Below, piece by piece: positions 8,395 to 18,395 of a DNA stretch of 64,000 nt (position 1 is the first letter of the stretch; the number at the start of each line of letters is the position of its first letter). The translations under genes and the position numbers were made by a program. This DNA comes from Stakelama marina (GTDB lineage: Bacteria > Pseudomonadota > Alphaproteobacteria > Sphingomonadales > Sphingomonadaceae), in assembly GCF_018122655.1 (NCBI RefSeq), contig NZ_JAGRQC010000005.1, positions 1-64,000 on the forward strand. The letters are read 5' to 3'. Under the pieces are notes generated by a model. The model made no database searches, was not told where the DNA came from, and saw nothing but the letters and a program-made list of their open reading frames with translations.

Positions 8395-9119
8395 AGCCCG
8401 AGTACCTGGTCCATCGTGTAGCGGCCGGGCCCCTGCTTCGCGAGCCACAGCGCCGCGCGCACCGCGCCGCGGGCGAAGATGGTGCGGCTTTCGGCATGGT
8501 GCGACAGCGTGATGCGTTCTCCGTCGCCGGCGAAGACGACGCTGTGATCGCCGGCCACCGTACCGCCGCGCAGCGAGGCGAAGCCGATCGTCCCGCGCGC
8601 CCTGGCGCCCGTCAGCCCGGCGCGGCCGATGACGCTGGCGTCGGCGAGCGTGGTGCCGCGGCCCCCGGCCGCCGCTTCGCCGAGCATCAGCGCGGTGCCG
8701 GAGGGGGCATCGACCTTTTCGCGGTGGTGCATCTCGGTGAGTTCGATGTCCCAATCCTCATCGAGCCGGGCCGCCGCCTCGCGCACCAGCGCGGCGAGCA
8801 TCGCGATGCCGAGCGAGGTGTTGCCCGTCTGGAGCACGGGAATGGCCCGGGCGGCTGCGTCGATCCGCTCATGGTGCGCCGATGACAGGCCCGTCGTACC
8901 GATGACGATTGGCGTGCCTGTCGCCTCTGCGGCGTCGAGATGCGCCTCGATCGCGCCGGGTGCGGAAAAATCGACCAGCACGTCACAGTCGCGCGCAAGT
9001 GCTTGCGGATCGCCGCCATGGTCGATCCCGCCGGCGAACTTCGCCCCCGCGTCGGGAATGACATCGGCAATCGCGGTACCCATGCGGCCGAGATGTCCGA
9101 AGATACCGATTGCCGTCAT
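8391..9119 (-). CDS. dapB: 4-hydroxy-tetrahydrodipicolinate reductase
   Basis: The 242-residue enzyme reduces 4-hydroxy-tetrahydrodipicolinate with NAD(P)H in the lysine/meso-diaminopimelate pathway that feeds peptidoglycan. The N-terminal Rossmann motif is GIFGHLGRMG. The substrate-binding signature is EMHHREKVDAPSGTA, with the catalytic His and Lys. Length and motifs are normal for alphaproteobacterial DapB. It is the first gene of a two-gene leftward operon with nth, whose start codon overlaps its stop. A second DAP-pathway gene, the dapF-like one, lies at 38664. Confidence 0.95.
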   Translation of the reverse strand: MTAIGIFGHLGRMGTAIADVIPDAGAKFAGGIDHGGDPQALARDCDVLVDFSAPGAIEAHLDAAEATGTPIVIGTTGLSSAHHERIDAAARAIPVLQTGNTSLGIAMLAALVREAAARLDEDWDIELTEMHHREKVDAPSGTALMLGEAAAGGRGTTLADASVIGRAGLTGARARGTIGFASLRGGTVAGDHSVVFAGDGERITLSHHAESRTIFARGAVRAALWLAKQGPGRYTMDQVLGL

Positions 9120-9221
9120 CGACTCGCTTTCCCCAAGTTATTCGCCAGGCATCGATCATAGGCGAAACGACGCCGGCGGGACAGGGCTTCCCAGCCCGAT
9201 TGTCGCACCTATGTTGGGGGT

Positions 9222-9926
9222 GTGCGCGAGCTACGCAATATCGTCGTCCTGACCGGTGCCGGCATCTCCGCCGAAAGCGGTGTCGCGACCTTTCGCGGCC
9301 CTGGCGGGCTGTGGGAGGGGCACCGTGTCGAGGATGTCTGCACGCCCGAGGCGCTGGCGCGCGATCCCGAAACGGTGCACCGCTTCTATGACGAGCGGCG
9401 TGCCGGGCTGGCTACGGTCGAACCCAATGCAGCGCACCACGCGCTGGCGCGGCTCGACGCCGAATGGCGGGGCGAGCTGCTGATCGTCACGCAGAATGTC
9501 GATGACCTTCACGAGCGCGCCGGGGCGAAGCGGCTGCTGCACATGCACGGCGAGTTGCGCTCGGCACTATGCGCCAATTGCGGCGGGCGGCGGCACTGGC
9601 AGGGAGCGCTTGCACCCGGCCGCGATTGCGATGCCTGTGGCGAGGCGATGCTGCGTCCCGACATCGTGTTCTTCGGCGAGATTCCGTATCATATGGAAAG
9701 GATCGAACACGCGCTTGCCGACGCCGATCTGTTCGTGTCGATCGGGACGTCGGGCGCGGTGTATCCGGCGGCGGGCTTCGTCCAGAGCGCGCGCCGTCAC
9801 GGCGCCGACACGCTCGAGCTCAATCTGGAGCCGTCTGGCGGGAGCATCTTCTTCGCCGAGAGCCGGATGGGGCCGGCGGGCGTGCTCGTGCCCGAATGGG
9901 TCGAGGAGGTTCTGGGCCGGCCGTGA
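9222..9926 (+). CDS. cobB: NAD-dependent protein deacylase (class III sirtuin)
   Basis: This 234-residue sirtuin starts at GTG 9222. The NAD-binding motif is LTGAGISAESGVATFR. Also visible are TQNVDDLHERAG, the catalytic His in HMHGEL, and a zinc site of two CxxC pairs (CANC, CDAC). The stretch FYDERRAGL carries the Tyr-x-x-Arg pair that in SIRT5 and E. coli CobB recognises succinyl- or malonyl-lysine. Desuccinylation and demalonylation are therefore likely in addition to deacetylation. It stands alone, divergent from dapB and convergent with era. Confidence 0.93.
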   Translation: MRELRNIVVLTGAGISAESGVATFRGPGGLWEGHRVEDVCTPEALARDPETVHRFYDERRAGLATVEPNAAHHALARLDAEWRGELLIVTQNVDDLHERAGAKRLLHMHGELRSALCANCGGRRHWQGALAPGRDCDACGEAMLRPDIVFFGEIPYHMERIEHALADADLFVSIGTSGAVYPAAGFVQSARRHGADTLELNLEPSGGSIFFAESRMGPAGVLVPEWVEEVLGRP

Positions 9927-9932
9927 ACCGTC

Positions 9933-10030
9933 ATGCCGAAGTCGTTTCGGCATCCGCTGCGGGTCTGGCGCGGGCGTCGATTGTCGGGAACCGCGCCAAG
10001 CGGCACGGTGGACCCTGAAACGAGTTCAGG
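9933..10030. repeat. Intergenic palindromic unit (two hairpins)
   Basis: Between the convergent cobB and era genes there are two perfect small hairpins. Arms 9933-9940 and 9946-9953 form an 8-bp stem. Arms 10014-10019 and 10025-10030 form a 6-bp stem. This arrangement resembles the short dispersed intergenic repeats common in sphingomonads. It may act as a two-way transcription barrier, although neither stem has a T-run. Confidence 0.5.
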
Positions 10031-10090
10031 ATGACGACGTGGTCGGTTTTTCGCGGAGAAAGTGCAGACGGGGGCGAGCCGGAGACGGCT

Positions 10091-10996
10091 TCAGTCCGCC
10101 CAGTCGAGGCCGATTTCCTGATAGAGGCCGCGATCGTCTTCCCAGCCGGGCTTTACCTTGACGTGCAGATAGAGGTGGACGCGCGCGCCCATCAGCTTTT
10201 GCAGTTCGGCGCGCGCGGTGGCGCCGATTTCCTTGATCCGCTGCCCGCCCTTGCCGAGGATGATCGCGCGCTGGCTTTCGCGCTCGACGAGGATCTGCTG
10301 GTGGATTTCGACCGATCCGTCCTCGCGCTCCTTGTAGCGTTCGGTCTCGATCGCGCTGGCATAGGGAAGTTCGGCGTGGAGCTGCAGATACAGCTGCTCG
10401 CGCGTGATCTCGGCAGCGAGCATGCGGTCGGTCGCGTCCGACACCTGATCCGCCGGGAAATGCCACGGCCCTGCCGGCATGCGCGAGGCGAGCGCCGATT
10501 TGAGTTCGGGCACGCCGTCGCCGGTCGTCGCGCTGACGAAGAAGGTTTCGTCGAAGGCGAACTGTTCGTTGAGTTTTGCGGCATGGCCGAGCAGGCGCGG
10601 CTTGTCGGCGATATCGACCTTGTTAAGGACGAGGATCTTGGGCTCGCGCCGTTCGGCGAGCGCCTCCGCGATCGGGAGCACCTTGGGGCCGAGGCCACCC
10701 TTGGCATCGACGACGAACGCGATCGCATCGGCTCCTTCGGCACCGCCCCATGCGGCAGCGACCATCGCGCGGTCGAGCCGGCGGCGCGGATCGAAGATGC
10801 CGGGCGTATCGACGAGCAGGATTTGCGTATCGTCCTCGATGGCGATGCCCATCAGCCGTGTTCGCGTCGTCTGCGCCTTGGGACTGACGATCGCGACCTT
10901 CTGGCCGACGAGATGGTTCACGAGCGTCGATTTGCCGGCATTGGGGGCGCCGACGACGGCGACGAGGCCGCAGCGGGTTTCGGTCGATTCGGTCAT
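10091..10996 (-). CDS. era: GTPase Era
   Basis: The 301-residue GTPase binds the 3' end of 16S rRNA and helps mature the 30S subunit. The P-loop is GAPNAGKST, G3 is DTPG, and G4 is NKVD. The C-terminal KH domain is marked by IILGKGGQRIKEIG. The start at 10996 is chosen because the N-terminus before it in the same frame is rnc sequence read out of frame. It lies 10 bp after the rnc stop, completing the conserved lepB-rnc-era order. Confidence 0.96.
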   Translation of the reverse strand: MTESTETRCGLVAVVGAPNAGKSTLVNHLVGQKVAIVSPKAQTTRTRLMGIAIEDDTQILLVDTPGIFDPRRRLDRAMVAAAWGGAEGADAIAFVVDAKGGLGPKVLPIAEALAERREPKILVLNKVDIADKPRLLGHAAKLNEQFAFDETFFVSATTGDGVPELKSALASRMPAGPWHFPADQVSDATDRMLAAEITREQLYLQLHAELPYASAIETERYKEREDGSVEIHQQILVERESQRAIILGKGGQRIKEIGATARAELQKLMGARVHLYLHVKVKPGWEDDRGLYQEIGLDWAD

Positions 10997-11006
10997 TGCA
11001 GCGCCC

Positions 11007-11699
11007 TTAGCCCGATTTGGCTTTGCTTGTCGCCTCGAGTTGCGCGAGCAGCGCCTTGGCCGCCGCGGTTTCCGCTTCCTGTTTCGACGTGCCCTTGCCG
11101 GTCGCTTCGGCGAGCTTGCCGATGGCAACGCGGACCGTGAAATGCGGCGCATGGTGCGGGCCGGAGCGATCGACGACGCTATATTCGGGCGGGCGGCGAT
11201 TGTGCGCGGCGGCCCATTCCTGAAGCCCGGACTTGGGGTGGGTGGGCGCGCGCGTCTGCGCATCGATGCGGTCGCCCCACGCGCTGCGGACGAAGTCGCG
11301 CACCTTGTCCAGCCCCGCTTCGAGATAGAGCGCGCCGAGCAGCGCCTCCATCACGTCGCCGAGAACATTGTCGCTGTGCGCGGCGCCGTCGTCGCGCGCC
11401 TGCTTGCCCAGCCTGAGATGCGGCACGACGCCTGCCTCGCGCGCGATTTCGGCGCAGGTCGCGCCCGATACGAGTACGTTCAGGCGGCGCGAAAGCGACC
11501 CTTCGGGTTCGTTGCGAAAGCGTTCGAACAGCCATTCGGCGATGATGAGCCCCAGCACGCGGTCGCCGAGAAATTCGAGCCGTTCGTAATTGGCCTTGCC
11601 CTGGCTGCCATGGGTAAGCGCACGCTCGAACCGGTCGCGGTCGCTCGGTGCGCAACCGAACGTCGCCTCCAGCCAGTCGCGCAGATCGGGGTCGTTCAA
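11007..11699 (-). CDS. rnc: Ribonuclease III
   Basis: This 230-residue double-strand-specific RNase processes rRNA precursors and regulatory duplexes. The catalytic signature is ERLEFLGDRVL; the usual Ala after GD is Arg. The second acidic cluster is GDVMEALLGALYLE. A dsRNA-binding domain occupies roughly residues 155-225 (GTSKQEAETAAAKALL). I choose the TTG at 11699, preceded by the strong ribosome site GGGGAGG, rather than the ATG at 11741 inside lepB. The TTG overlaps the lepB stop as TTGA, the same coupling used by dapB and nth. Confidence 0.93.
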   Translation of the reverse strand: MNDPDLRDWLEATFGCAPSDRDRFERALTHGSQGKANYERLEFLGDRVLGLIIAEWLFERFRNEPEGSLSRRLNVLVSGATCAEIAREAGVVPHLRLGKQARDDGAAHSDNVLGDVMEALLGALYLEAGLDKVRDFVRSAWGDRIDAQTRAPTHPKSGLQEWAAAHNRRPPEYSVVDRSGPHHAPHFTVRVAIGKLAEATGKGTSKQEAETAAAKALLAQLEATSKAKSG

Positions 11700-12529
11700 A
11701 AACCCTCCCCGATCCGGTTCCAGCGCGTCGCGGAGAACCACGTCCAGGGCAACACCCAGCTCGCCGTGCCGTCGGTCGACCAGAAGTTGACCACCGCCTT
11801 GCCCTCGAGATTCTTGATCGGCACGAAGCCGATACCTTCGCCCTCTACCTGCGGAAAGCGGCTGTCCTCGCTATTGTCGCGGTTGTCGCCCATCAGGAAG
11901 ACATGGCCGGCGGGCACGGTATAGACCTGCGTGTCGTCTGCGATCGGCTGGTTGCCGAGATCGAGCACCTTGTAGCTGTACCCGCTGGGCAGTGTCTCGC
12001 GGTACTGCGGATAGTGGCAGATCGTCTTGCCGTTTTCGATTCGCTGGAAGACCGGCTCGCACGAGAAATTGGGCGTCACCGGCAGCGTGAAATCGGCGAT
12101 GCGGACCTTGGGGATCGGCTTGCCGTTGAGGATGACCTGGCCGTTCCTGACCTGCACGGTATCGCCCGGCAGGCCGATGACGCGCTTGATCCAGTCCTCC
12201 TTGTTGGCGGGCGGCGCCTTGAACACCACCACGTCGCCGCGCTTGGGCGTGCCGGGAAGTATCCGCCCGGGAATCAGCGGCATGCTGAACGGCAGCGAAT
12301 ATTTCGAATAGCCGTAATTCCACTTGGTGATGAAGATGTAATCGCCGATCAGCAGGCGCGGCAGCATCGACCCCGACGGGATGACGAAGGGCGAGATGAT
12401 GAAGCTGCGGATGATGAAGACGATCAGCACCAGCTTGACGACGAACCACGCGGTGTCGCGCGCTTCCGAATGCGGCTTGGCCGGTTTTGCCGATGCGCTG
12501 GGCGCGGCGGGATCTGCACTGTCTGCCAT
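11696..12529 (-). CDS. lepB: Signal peptidase I
   Basis: This 277-residue membrane protease cleaves signal peptides from exported proteins. A transmembrane segment near residues 25-45 (LVLIVFIIRSFIISPF) is followed by the nucleophile box IPSGSMLP. Further motifs are the catalytic-Lys box KRVIGLPGDTV and MGDNRDNSEDSR. An Ala/Pro-rich N-terminal extension of about 25 residues is probably cytoplasmic. It heads the leftward lepB-rnc-era operon and is divergent from pgi across 116 bp. Confidence 0.95.
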   Translation of the reverse strand: MADSADPAAPSASAKPAKPHSEARDTAWFVVKLVLIVFIIRSFIISPFVIPSGSMLPRLLIGDYIFITKWNYGYSKYSLPFSMPLIPGRILPGTPKRGDVVVFKAPPANKEDWIKRVIGLPGDTVQVRNGQVILNGKPIPKVRIADFTLPVTPNFSCEPVFQRIENGKTICHYPQYRETLPSGYSYKVLDLGNQPIADDTQVYTVPAGHVFLMGDNRDNSEDSRFPQVEGEGIGFVPIKNLEGKAVVNFWSTDGTASWVLPWTWFSATRWNRIGEGF

Positions 12530-12645
12530 GCGCCAATGCTCTGCTGCGCGGAACCCAAGCCGTCAAGCCGCGCGTTACCGCTGGCAAGGCCGGCCGCGCG
12601 ACGTTAGGGAAGCGCCGGCACCCCTTGGCTCGACAGGAGAATGAC

Positions 12646-14145
12646 ATGGCGAACGGCGACTGGTCGGCAATCGAGAAGCTGGAGCGCAAGCCGCTCGCGG
12701 AGCTTTTCGCGGACGATGCGAACCGCGTGTCGCTGCTGAGTCTCGATGTCGCGGGCATCCATTTCGACTGGGCCAAGACGCATCTGACCGCCGATGCGAT
12801 CGACGCCTTCATCGCGCGCGCCGATGCGGCGGGCCTCGCCGAAAAACGCGATGCGCTGTTCGCCGGCGAAACCGTCAACGTGACCGAGGGCCGGGCCGCC
12901 GAACACACCGCCGAACGCGGCGAGGGCGCATCGGACAGCGTCGATCTCGCCAAAAGCTTCCATGCCCGGATGCGCGCGCTCATCGATGCGATAGAGGCCG
13001 ATGCGCTCGGTCCCATACGCCATATCCTCCATGTCGGCATTGGCGGATCGGCGCTGGGGCCGGATCTGCTCGTCGATGCGCTGGGACGCGACAGCGACCG
13101 GTACGATGTCGCGATCGTCTCGAACGTCGATGGCGTCGCGCTGGAAGAGGCGTTTGCCAGGTTCGATCCGCAGGCGACGCTGCTCGTCGTCGCATCGAAG
13201 ACCTTTACCACGACCGAGACGATGCTGAACGCGAACAGCGCGATTTCGTGGATGCGCCACGGCGGCGTTGCCGATCCCTATGGCAAGGTGGTGGCGCTGA
13301 CCGCATCGCCCGACAAGGCGGTCGACTGGGGCGTCGACGAAACGCGTATCCTGCCATTTTCGGAAAGCGTCGGCGGGCGGTATTCGCTGTGGTCGTCGAT
13401 CGGTTTTCCCGCCGCGCTGGGCCTTGGCTGGGACGTGTTCGAGGAACTGCTCGAAGGCGCGGCCGAGATGGACCGCCATTTCCGGTTTACCGATCTGAAC
13501 GCCAACGCACCGGTGCTCGCGGCGTTCGCAGACCTGTATTACACGCAGGTCCGCGGCTGCGAGACGCGCGCGGTGTTCGCCTATGACGAACGGCTGCGGC
13601 TGCTGCCCGATTATCTCCAGCAGCTCGAAATGGAATCGAACGGCAAGGGCGTGACCGCCGAGGGCGAGAAGCTCGACCGGCCGAGCGCGCCGATCACCTG
13701 GGGCGGTGTCGGCACCGATGCGCAGCATGCGGTGTTCCAGCTTCTCCACCAGGGCACGCATCTGGTGCCCGTCGAATTCGTAGCGGCGGTCGAGCCGGGC
13801 GACGCGCTCGACCCTGATCATCACCGTCAGCTGCTGCTCAACGCCTTTGCACAAGGCGCCGCGCTGATGAAGGGGCGTGAAAATGCCGATGCGGCACGCG
13901 CCTATCCCGGCGACCGGCCATCCTCGACGCTGCTTCTCGACACGCTCGACCCGCGCACACTCGGCGCACTCATAGCGTTCTACGAACACCGCACCTTCGT
14001 GAACGCAGTGCTGCTCGGCATCAATCCGTTCGACCAGTTCGGCGTCGAGCTCGGCAAGGAAATGGCCAAGGCGGCAGGCGAGGGCGACCTCGACTTCGAT
14101 GCTTCGACCAACGATCTGCTCGCACGCTCCTTTGGCGACGACTGA
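12646..14145 (+). CDS. pgi: Glucose-6-phosphate isomerase
   Basis: This 499-residue enzyme interconverts glucose-6-phosphate and fructose-6-phosphate. The start at 12646 follows AGGAGAATGAC; the open frame upstream is not protein-like. Recognisable segments are HVGIGGSALGPDLL (sugar-phosphate loop), SKTFTTTETM, the family signature VGGRYSLWSS, and GVELGKEMAK near the C-terminus. Sphingomonads mostly use the Entner-Doudoroff route, where this enzyme recycles fructose-6-phosphate. It is followed 20 bp later by gor on the same strand. Confidence 0.95.
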   Translation: MANGDWSAIEKLERKPLAELFADDANRVSLLSLDVAGIHFDWAKTHLTADAIDAFIARADAAGLAEKRDALFAGETVNVTEGRAAEHTAERGEGASDSVDLAKSFHARMRALIDAIEADALGPIRHILHVGIGGSALGPDLLVDALGRDSDRYDVAIVSNVDGVALEEAFARFDPQATLLVVASKTFTTTETMLNANSAISWMRHGGVADPYGKVVALTASPDKAVDWGVDETRILPFSESVGGRYSLWSSIGFPAALGLGWDVFEELLEGAAEMDRHFRFTDLNANAPVLAAFADLYYTQVRGCETRAVFAYDERLRLLPDYLQQLEMESNGKGVTAEGEKLDRPSAPITWGGVGTDAQHAVFQLLHQGTHLVPVEFVAAVEPGDALDPDHHRQLLLNAFAQGAALMKGRENADAARAYPGDRPSSTLLLDTLDPRTLGALIAFYEHRTFVNAVLLGINPFDQFGVELGKEMAKAAGEGDLDFDASTNDLLARSFGDD

Positions 14146-14165
14146 CCAGCATTCCGGAGACGTAC

Positions 14166-15515
14166 ATGCCTTCCTACGACTATGATCTTTTCGTCATCGG
14201 TGCGGGCTCGGGCGGCGTGCGGGCTGCGCGTATTTCGGCGGCGCACGGGGCGAAGGTCGCGATTGCCGAGGAACACCGTGTCGGCGGCACCTGCGTCATT
14301 CGCGGCTGCGTGCCGAAAAAATTGCTCGTCTATGGCGCGCATTTCGCCGAGGATCTGCGCGATGCCGCGCGCTTCGGCTGGGAGGTGCCCGATCAATGCG
14401 CGTTCGACTGGCAGCGGCTGCGCGACAATGTGCTGGGCGAGGTCGACCGGCTGAACAATGCGTACAAGCAGACGCTGACCAACCACGGCGTCGAGATCAT
14501 CCACAGCCGCGCGACCGTTTTCGGACCGCATTCGGTGAAGCTGGCCGATGGGCGCGAGGTGAGCGCGAAGACGATCCTGATCGCGACGGGCGCGCGACCG
14601 CATATCCCGAGCTGCCCGGGGCACGAGCATGGCATCACGTCGAACGAGATATTTCATCTCGACACGCTGCCGAAGCGCATCCTGATCGCCGGCGCAGGCT
14701 ATATCGCCAACGAATTCGCCGGCATCTTTCAGGAATTCGGGACGAAGGTGACGCTCATCAACCGGACCGACGTGATCCTGCGCGGCTATGACGAATCGAT
14801 CCGCGACCGCCTGCTCCAGATTTCGATGACCAAGGGCATCGACTTCCGCTTTCACGCCGAATTCCGCGACATCAGCAGGGGCGATGACGGATCGCTGACC
14901 GTCGAGATGATGGGGCACGACCCGATCACCGTCGATTGCGTTCTGTTCGCGACCGGCCGCGTGCCCAATACCGAAGGCCTGGGGCTGGAAAATGCCGGTG
15001 TGGAGATCGACGAAAAGGGCGCGGTGAAGGTCGATGCCCAGAATCGTTCAACCTGCGACAGCATCTATGCGGTCGGCGACGTCACCAACCGCGTCCAGTT
15101 GACGCCGGTCGCCATCCGCGAGGGGCAGGCCTTCGCCGATACGGTGTTCGGCGACAAGCCCACCACGGTCGATTATGACTGCATCCCGAGCGCGGTATTC
15201 AGCCATCCGCCGATGGCCGGCGTCGGCATGACCGAGAGCGAGGCGAAGGAAAAGCTGGGATCGGTAAAGGTCTACACCTCCGATTTTCGTGCAATGAAGA
15301 ACGTGCTGGCCGAACGGAACGAGCGCGCGCTCTACAAGATGGTGTGCGACGGCGCGAACGGGAAGGTCGTCGGGCTGCACATGATCGGCCCCGATGCGCC
15401 CGAAATTCTGCAGGCGGCCGCGGTCGCGGTGAAGGCGGGGCTGACCAAGGACCAGTTCGACCAGACCGTCGCGCTGCACCCGAGCATGGCCGAGGAACTG
15501 GTGCTGCTGAAATAG
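14166..15515 (+). CDS. gor: Glutathione-disulfide reductase
   Basis: The 449-residue flavoenzyme regenerates reduced glutathione using NADPH. The FAD-binding motif is VIGAGSGGVRAARISA. The redox disulfide is in GGTCVIRGCVPKK. A second nucleotide-binding motif is IAGAGYIANEFAG, where the usual central Gly is Asn. The dimer-interface His-Glu pair lies in ALHPSMAEELVLL. It is probably co-transcribed with pgi and ends 13 bp from the convergent symporter gene. Confidence 0.94.
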   Translation: MPSYDYDLFVIGAGSGGVRAARISAAHGAKVAIAEEHRVGGTCVIRGCVPKKLLVYGAHFAEDLRDAARFGWEVPDQCAFDWQRLRDNVLGEVDRLNNAYKQTLTNHGVEIIHSRATVFGPHSVKLADGREVSAKTILIATGARPHIPSCPGHEHGITSNEIFHLDTLPKRILIAGAGYIANEFAGIFQEFGTKVTLINRTDVILRGYDESIRDRLLQISMTKGIDFRFHAEFRDISRGDDGSLTVEMMGHDPITVDCVLFATGRVPNTEGLGLENAGVEIDEKGAVKVDAQNRSTCDSIYAVGDVTNRVQLTPVAIREGQAFADTVFGDKPTTVDYDCIPSAVFSHPPMAGVGMTESEAKEKLGSVKVYTSDFRAMKNVLAERNERALYKMVCDGANGKVVGLHMIGPDAPEILQAAAVAVKAGLTKDQFDQTVALHPSMAEELVLLK

Positions 15516-15528
15516 CGGGCGGGCGCGG

Positions 15529-16794
15529 CTAGTCGGCGGCGAGCAGCGCGTCGGCCGCGCTCTCGGGCGCCTCGCCTTCTTCATCGACGATGACGGCGGT
15601 CACCGCGACGTCCATCATCACGTTGCCGATGGTGCGGATGATGTCGGGCATCGTCTCCACCGCGACGAGCAGCGCGAGCGGCGCGATCGGCACGCCCATC
15701 GCCACCGCGATCGGCGCGATCGAGCTGATGAAGCTGACCTGTCCGGGCAGGCCGACCGCGCCCATCGTCGTGATCGCCGCGGCGGCGACCCCGGCGGCAA
15801 GCTGGGCGGGACCCAGATGGATGCCGAAGACATGCGCGACATAGATTGCGACGGCGATGTTCATCACCGGACCCGTAAAGCGGAAGATCGCGACCGCCAT
15901 CGGCAGGACGACGCCCGAACTGGCGACATGCAGGCCGACCTTTTCGGTGCTGCGCAGCATTTCGGGAAGCGAGGCGATCGACGACTGGGTCGAGGCGGCG
16001 ACCGCCTGCGACGGCGCGACCGCGCGGGCGAAGCGGCCCAGCGGCACGCGGCCGAAGAAAAACGCGAGCGGATAGGCGATGAGCGAGACCACCGCACCGA
16101 CACCCGCCACGATCAGGATATAGTGAACCAGCGCGCCGAACGCCGACGTGCCGGCACGCGCGCCGACGACATAGGCGAGCGCGAACACGCCGATCGGGCC
16201 GATCCACAGCACCCAGTTGATGACGATCAGCATCGCATCGGCAAGCGCCTGGAAGAAGCCGGTAAGGCGTTCGCGCTGGTTTTCGGGCAATTGCGTTACC
16301 GCGAAGGCGAAGACGGTGGTGAAGACGATGAGCGGCAGGAAGCTGCTGTTGGCGGCCGCCTCGACCGGGTTGGTCGGGATCATCGCCTGGAGAAATTCGG
16401 AAAATGGTGGAATCGGCCCGACCGGCTTCGCCGCGGCGAAGGTGTCGCGCAGCGCCGCCGCTGCATCGCCGGCGAGCGGGAACCAGTGGAGCGCGATCGG
16501 CGTAAGCAGCGCACCGAGGATCGACGATGTCCAAAGGAGCGCGATGAAGATCAGGATCGACCGCGTTGCCAGCCGGCTCGCACGCGCGGCCTTTGCCGTC
16601 GCGCCGATCCCGGTGACGAGCAGCGAGACGACGAGCGGCACGATCGTCATCTGGAGAGCGTTGAGCCAGGCGGTGCCGACCGGCTTGATATAGGCCGACC
16701 ATGCGACCGCCGTGTCGGGGGCGAGTGCGGCGGCGCCGATGCCGACGGCCAGCCCGGCAATCAGGGCGATCAGAATGCGGGTGGCTCGGGACAT
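15529..16794 (-). CDS. Dicarboxylate/amino-acid:cation symporter (GltP/DAACS family)
   Basis: This 421-residue protein has around eight hydrophobic membrane segments plus re-entrant loops, typical of sodium- or proton-coupled glutamate or C4-dicarboxylate carriers. The Ser-rich HP1 loop [15 protein letters not shown] and the conserved substrate region [15 protein letters not shown] near residue 345 are visible. The substrate cannot be decided from sequence alone. The C-terminal tail is acidic and cytoplasmic. It is divergent from glmM across 71 bp. Confidence 0.85.
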   Translation of the reverse strand: MSRATRILIALIAGLAVGIGAAALAPDTAVAWSAYIKPVGTAWLNALQMTIVPLVVSLLVTGIGATAKAARASRLATRSILIFIALLWTSSILGALLTPIALHWFPLAGDAAAALRDTFAAAKPVGPIPPFSEFLQAMIPTNPVEAAANSSFLPLIVFTTVFAFAVTQLPENQRERLTGFFQALADAMLIVINWVLWIGPIGVFALAYVVGARAGTSAFGALVHYILIVAGVGAVVSLIAYPLAFFFGRVPLGRFARAVAPSQAVAASTQSSIASLPEMLRSTEKVGLHVASSGVVLPMAVAIFRFTGPVMNIAVAIYVAHVFGIHLGPAQLAAGVAAAAITTMGAVGLPGQVSFISSIAPIAVAMGVPIAPLALLVAVETMPDIIRTIGNVMMDVAVTAVIVDEEGEAPESAADALLAAD

Positions 16795-16865
16795 GCTCGC
16801 TCTTTTTACCTTTGGTCGTTATCAACGGCTTCGACGTGTCGCGTAGCGTGAAGACGAGAGCAGGG

Positions 16866-18206
16866 ATGGCAAGAAAATATTTTGGCACCGATGGCATTCG
16901 TGGGGTTACCAACCGTCTGCCGATGACCGCCGCGATGGCGATGAAGGTCGGCATGGCCGCAGGCGCGCATTTCCGGCGCGGCGATCACCGCCACCGCGTC
17001 GTGATCGGCAAGGACACGCGGCTTTCGGGCTATATGATCGAAAACGCGCTCGTCGCCGGTTTTACCAGCGTGGGCATGGACGTGGTGCAGGTGGGGCCGA
17101 TGCCGACACCCGCCGTCGCGATGCTGACGCATTCGATGCGCGCCGATCTGGGCGTGATGATTTCGGCCAGTCACAACCCCTTCGCCGATAACGGGATCAA
17201 GCTGTTCGGCCCCGACGGGTTCAAGCTGTCCGATGCCGATGAGGAGGCGATCGAGGCGCTGATCGACGGCGAGGTGCCGCTCGCCCCCGCCGCCGATATC
17301 GGTCGGGCGCGCCGGGTGGAGGATGCGCGCGGGCGGTATATCCACGCCGCCAAGATGACCTTTCCGGAAGATCTGACGCTCGACGGGCTCAAGATCGTCG
17401 TCGATTGCGCCAATGGCGCGGCCTATCAGGTGGCGCCGTCGGCGCTGTGGGAACTGGGGGCGGAGGTCGTGACGGTCGGCGTCAGCCCCAACGGCAAGAA
17501 TATCAACGACCGGGTCGGCTCGACCGCGCCCGATACGCTGTGCGAGACCGTTGTCGCGCACGGCGCCGCGATCGGCATCGCGCTCGACGGCGATGCCGAC
17601 CGGCTGATCGTCGCCGACGAACGCGGCCATGTCGTCGATGGCGACCAGCTGATGGCGGCGATTGCCGGCGGCTGGGCGCGCGAGGGGCGGCTGAACGGTG
17701 GCGGGCTGGTTGCCACGGTAATGTCCAATCTGGGGCTCGAGCGCCATCTCGGCGCGCAGGGGCTGAACCTCGTCCGCACCAAGGTCGGCGACCGCTATGT
17801 GCTCGAGAAGATGCGCGCGAGCGGGTTCAATGTCGGCGGCGAGCAATCGGGGCATATCATCCTGTCGGACTATGCGACGACGGGTGACGGGCTGATCGCG
17901 GCGCTTCAGATCCTCGCCGAGGTTGTTCGCGCGGGCGCCCCGGCCAGCGAGGTTCTCAACCGGTTCGAACCGGTGCCGCAGCTCCTGAAGAATGTCCGCT
18001 TCGACGGCGGCAAACCGCTCGACGACGGCAAGGTGAAGGACGTGATCGCCAAGGCGGAGGAGGAACTGAACGGCACCGGCCGCCTCGTCATCCGCGCATC
18101 GGGCACCGAACCCGTTATCCGGGTGATGGCCGAAGGCGACGACAAGGCGCAGGTCGAAACGGTCGTCGATCGCATCTGCGAGGCGGTGCGGGCGGCGGCG
18201 GCATAG
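16866..18206 (+). CDS. glmM: Phosphoglucosamine mutase
   Basis: The 446-residue enzyme converts glucosamine-6-phosphate to glucosamine-1-phosphate for UDP-GlcNAc, and so for peptidoglycan and lipid A. The N-terminus [13 protein letters not shown] is diagnostic and fixes the start. The phosphoserine loop is [14 protein letters not shown], the metal loop is DGDADR, the sugar-binding loop is GGEQSGH, and the phosphate loop is [13 protein letters not shown]. The usual alphaproteobacterial partner folP is not adjacent here; it lies at 21744, after thiD, rnhB and ccrM. Confidence 0.96.
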   Translation: MARKYFGTDGIRGVTNRLPMTAAMAMKVGMAAGAHFRRGDHRHRVVIGKDTRLSGYMIENALVAGFTSVGMDVVQVGPMPTPAVAMLTHSMRADLGVMISASHNPFADNGIKLFGPDGFKLSDADEEAIEALIDGEVPLAPAADIGRARRVEDARGRYIHAAKMTFPEDLTLDGLKIVVDCANGAAYQVAPSALWELGAEVVTVGVSPNGKNINDRVGSTAPDTLCETVVAHGAAIGIALDGDADRLIVADERGHVVDGDQLMAAIAGGWAREGRLNGGGLVATVMSNLGLERHLGAQGLNLVRTKVGDRYVLEKMRASGFNVGGEQSGHIILSDYATTGDGLIAALQILAEVVRAGAPASEVLNRFEPVPQLLKNVRFDGGKPLDDGKVKDVIAKAEEELNGTGRLVIRASGTEPVIRVMAEGDDKAQVETVVDRICEAVRAAAA

Positions 18207-18395
18207 CCAGCGCACGAAAGATCGCGCGCCTTAAAACCCTTCCCTCTGTAAATGTTGGGAATGCGGTGGCACAGTCTTGCCCATGCCGATCCCGTGCCGT
18301 GCCTTGCTGACCAATGACCGCGCCGTCCGGGGTGCCGCGGGAAGGCGGGGCGAGGGGGGGCGTGGTGTAAACTTCGCTAACTTCCGGGTGCGGGC

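Noticed and set aside
18207-18395. TPP riboswitch ahead of the ThiD fusion
   Set aside because: The conserved CUGAGA and ACCUGA-type thi-box segments were not found.
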